Assembly: GCF_013450155.1 (NCBI RefSeq)
Contig: NZ_JACCKD010000003.1
Span: forward strand, 186,001 to 250,000
Source: Haloechinothrix aidingensis
GTDB taxonomy: Bacteria; Actinomycetota; Actinomycetes; Mycobacteriales; Pseudonocardiaceae
Length of the DNA: 64,000 nucleotides
Direction: 5' to 3'
Both the position numbers and the translations under genes were made by a program. The stretch's first letter is position 1. Every line of letters begins with the position of its first letter. Below, piece after piece: positions 63,865 through 64,000 of this stretch. The notes below the pieces were generated by a model. That model ran no database searches, was not told the origin of the DNA, and saw only the letters and a program-made list of their open reading frames with translations.

Positions 63865-64000
63865 TCAGCCCGTTACGGGAAGCTGGGTCTCGACAGGAGT
63901 CGGCTTCGGAGCCATGGGCTCCTCGGGCTCATCCTGCGCCGTGCCGCACGTGGCGGAGGCCAGCACGACCTCGAACTCGCCTTCGGCGAGCTCGACGGCC
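63865..64000 (-). CDS. Second secreted LPVTG-ending protein (C-terminal part only)
   Basis: Only the last 44 residues are inside the window; the gene continues beyond the right edge. The reading FEVVLASATCG, then a short Glu/Pro spacer, then KPTPVETQLPVTG and a stop, matches the C-terminus of the protein encoded at 61599-62411 (SSATCG ... PTETELPVTG). It is therefore a paralogue, with a much shorter spacer. As in the paralogue, nothing follows the LPVTG. Confidence 0.7.
   Translation of the reverse strand, partial: AVELAEGEFEVVLASATCGTAQDEPEEPMAPKPTPVETQLPVTG

Overview
The window is about 70% GC with dense, often overlapping genes. It carries several families confined to or typical of Actinobacteria (DUF4193, DUF3093, DUF3710, DUF3159, Cei-type LytR_C protein, GarA, F420-type LLM oxidoreductase, tandem glycine riboswitch). 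It is an actinomycete chromosome, most likely Pseudonocardiales (the Saccharomonospora/Amycolatopsis/Prauserella neighbourhood); this placement is an inference from gene content, not a search result.

Left block (0.5-14.5 kb): gene order ppgK, suhB-like, cei, DUF4193, DUF3093, dut, DUF3710, alpha/beta hydrolase, DUF3159, ceoC/ceoB (Trk K+ uptake), TRAM-domain RNA methyltransferase and dxs. This matches the sigA-dxs1 region of Mycobacterium tuberculosis (Rv2702 down to Rv2682c), so it is a conserved core segment. A transposase scar lies at the extreme left. An OmpR-type two-component system follows dxs. From 14.5 to 24 kb come a VanW-type cell-surface protein, a tandem universal stress protein and gltBD (glutamate synthase).

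Accessory block (24.6-43.9 kb): an oxidative operon (Baeyer-Villiger monooxygenase, metal-dependent hydrolase, 2Fe-2S ferredoxin reductase); a seven-gene operon of one secreted/anchored protein, two small membrane proteins and a complete branched-chain-amino-acid-type ABC importer with fused permeases; a TetR regulator divergent from an MpaB-family oxygenase and an LLM oxidoreductase. Three sites resembling TnnAACnnGTTnnA (the KstR-type motif) lie among these genes, suggesting shared lipid or steroid-like catabolic control. A CDF transporter, methyltransferase, siroheme synthase CysG, hydrolase and crotonase follow.

Right core block (44-58 kb): pgsA-like, gcvH, garA, MerR, DUF151, MerR, glycine riboswitch and gcvP, then (after an inserted MFS/AKR stretch) a CBS-domain CNNM pair. 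This parallels M. tuberculosis Rv1822-Rv1842. Glycine cleavage, GarA and gltBD plus an amino-acid dehydrogenase (59-60 kb) make nitrogen/2-oxoglutarate control a recurring theme. The end (61.6-64 kb) holds an L,D-transpeptidase flanked by two secreted proteins whose chains stop exactly at LPVTG.

The most unusual signal is a family of five intergenic palindromes of exactly 47 bp (7600, 14486, 38368, 40398, 59105). They share one architecture: 17-nt self-palindromic arm, 13-nt centre, 17-nt arm, with CCGAA/TTCGG arm ends. They carry three different core sequences in which both arms, and the base pairs of the centre, change together. Other notable items are an apparent ATC start codon, a GarA lacking the PknG-type threonine, a 33-bp minisatellite and an AcnR-like operator.
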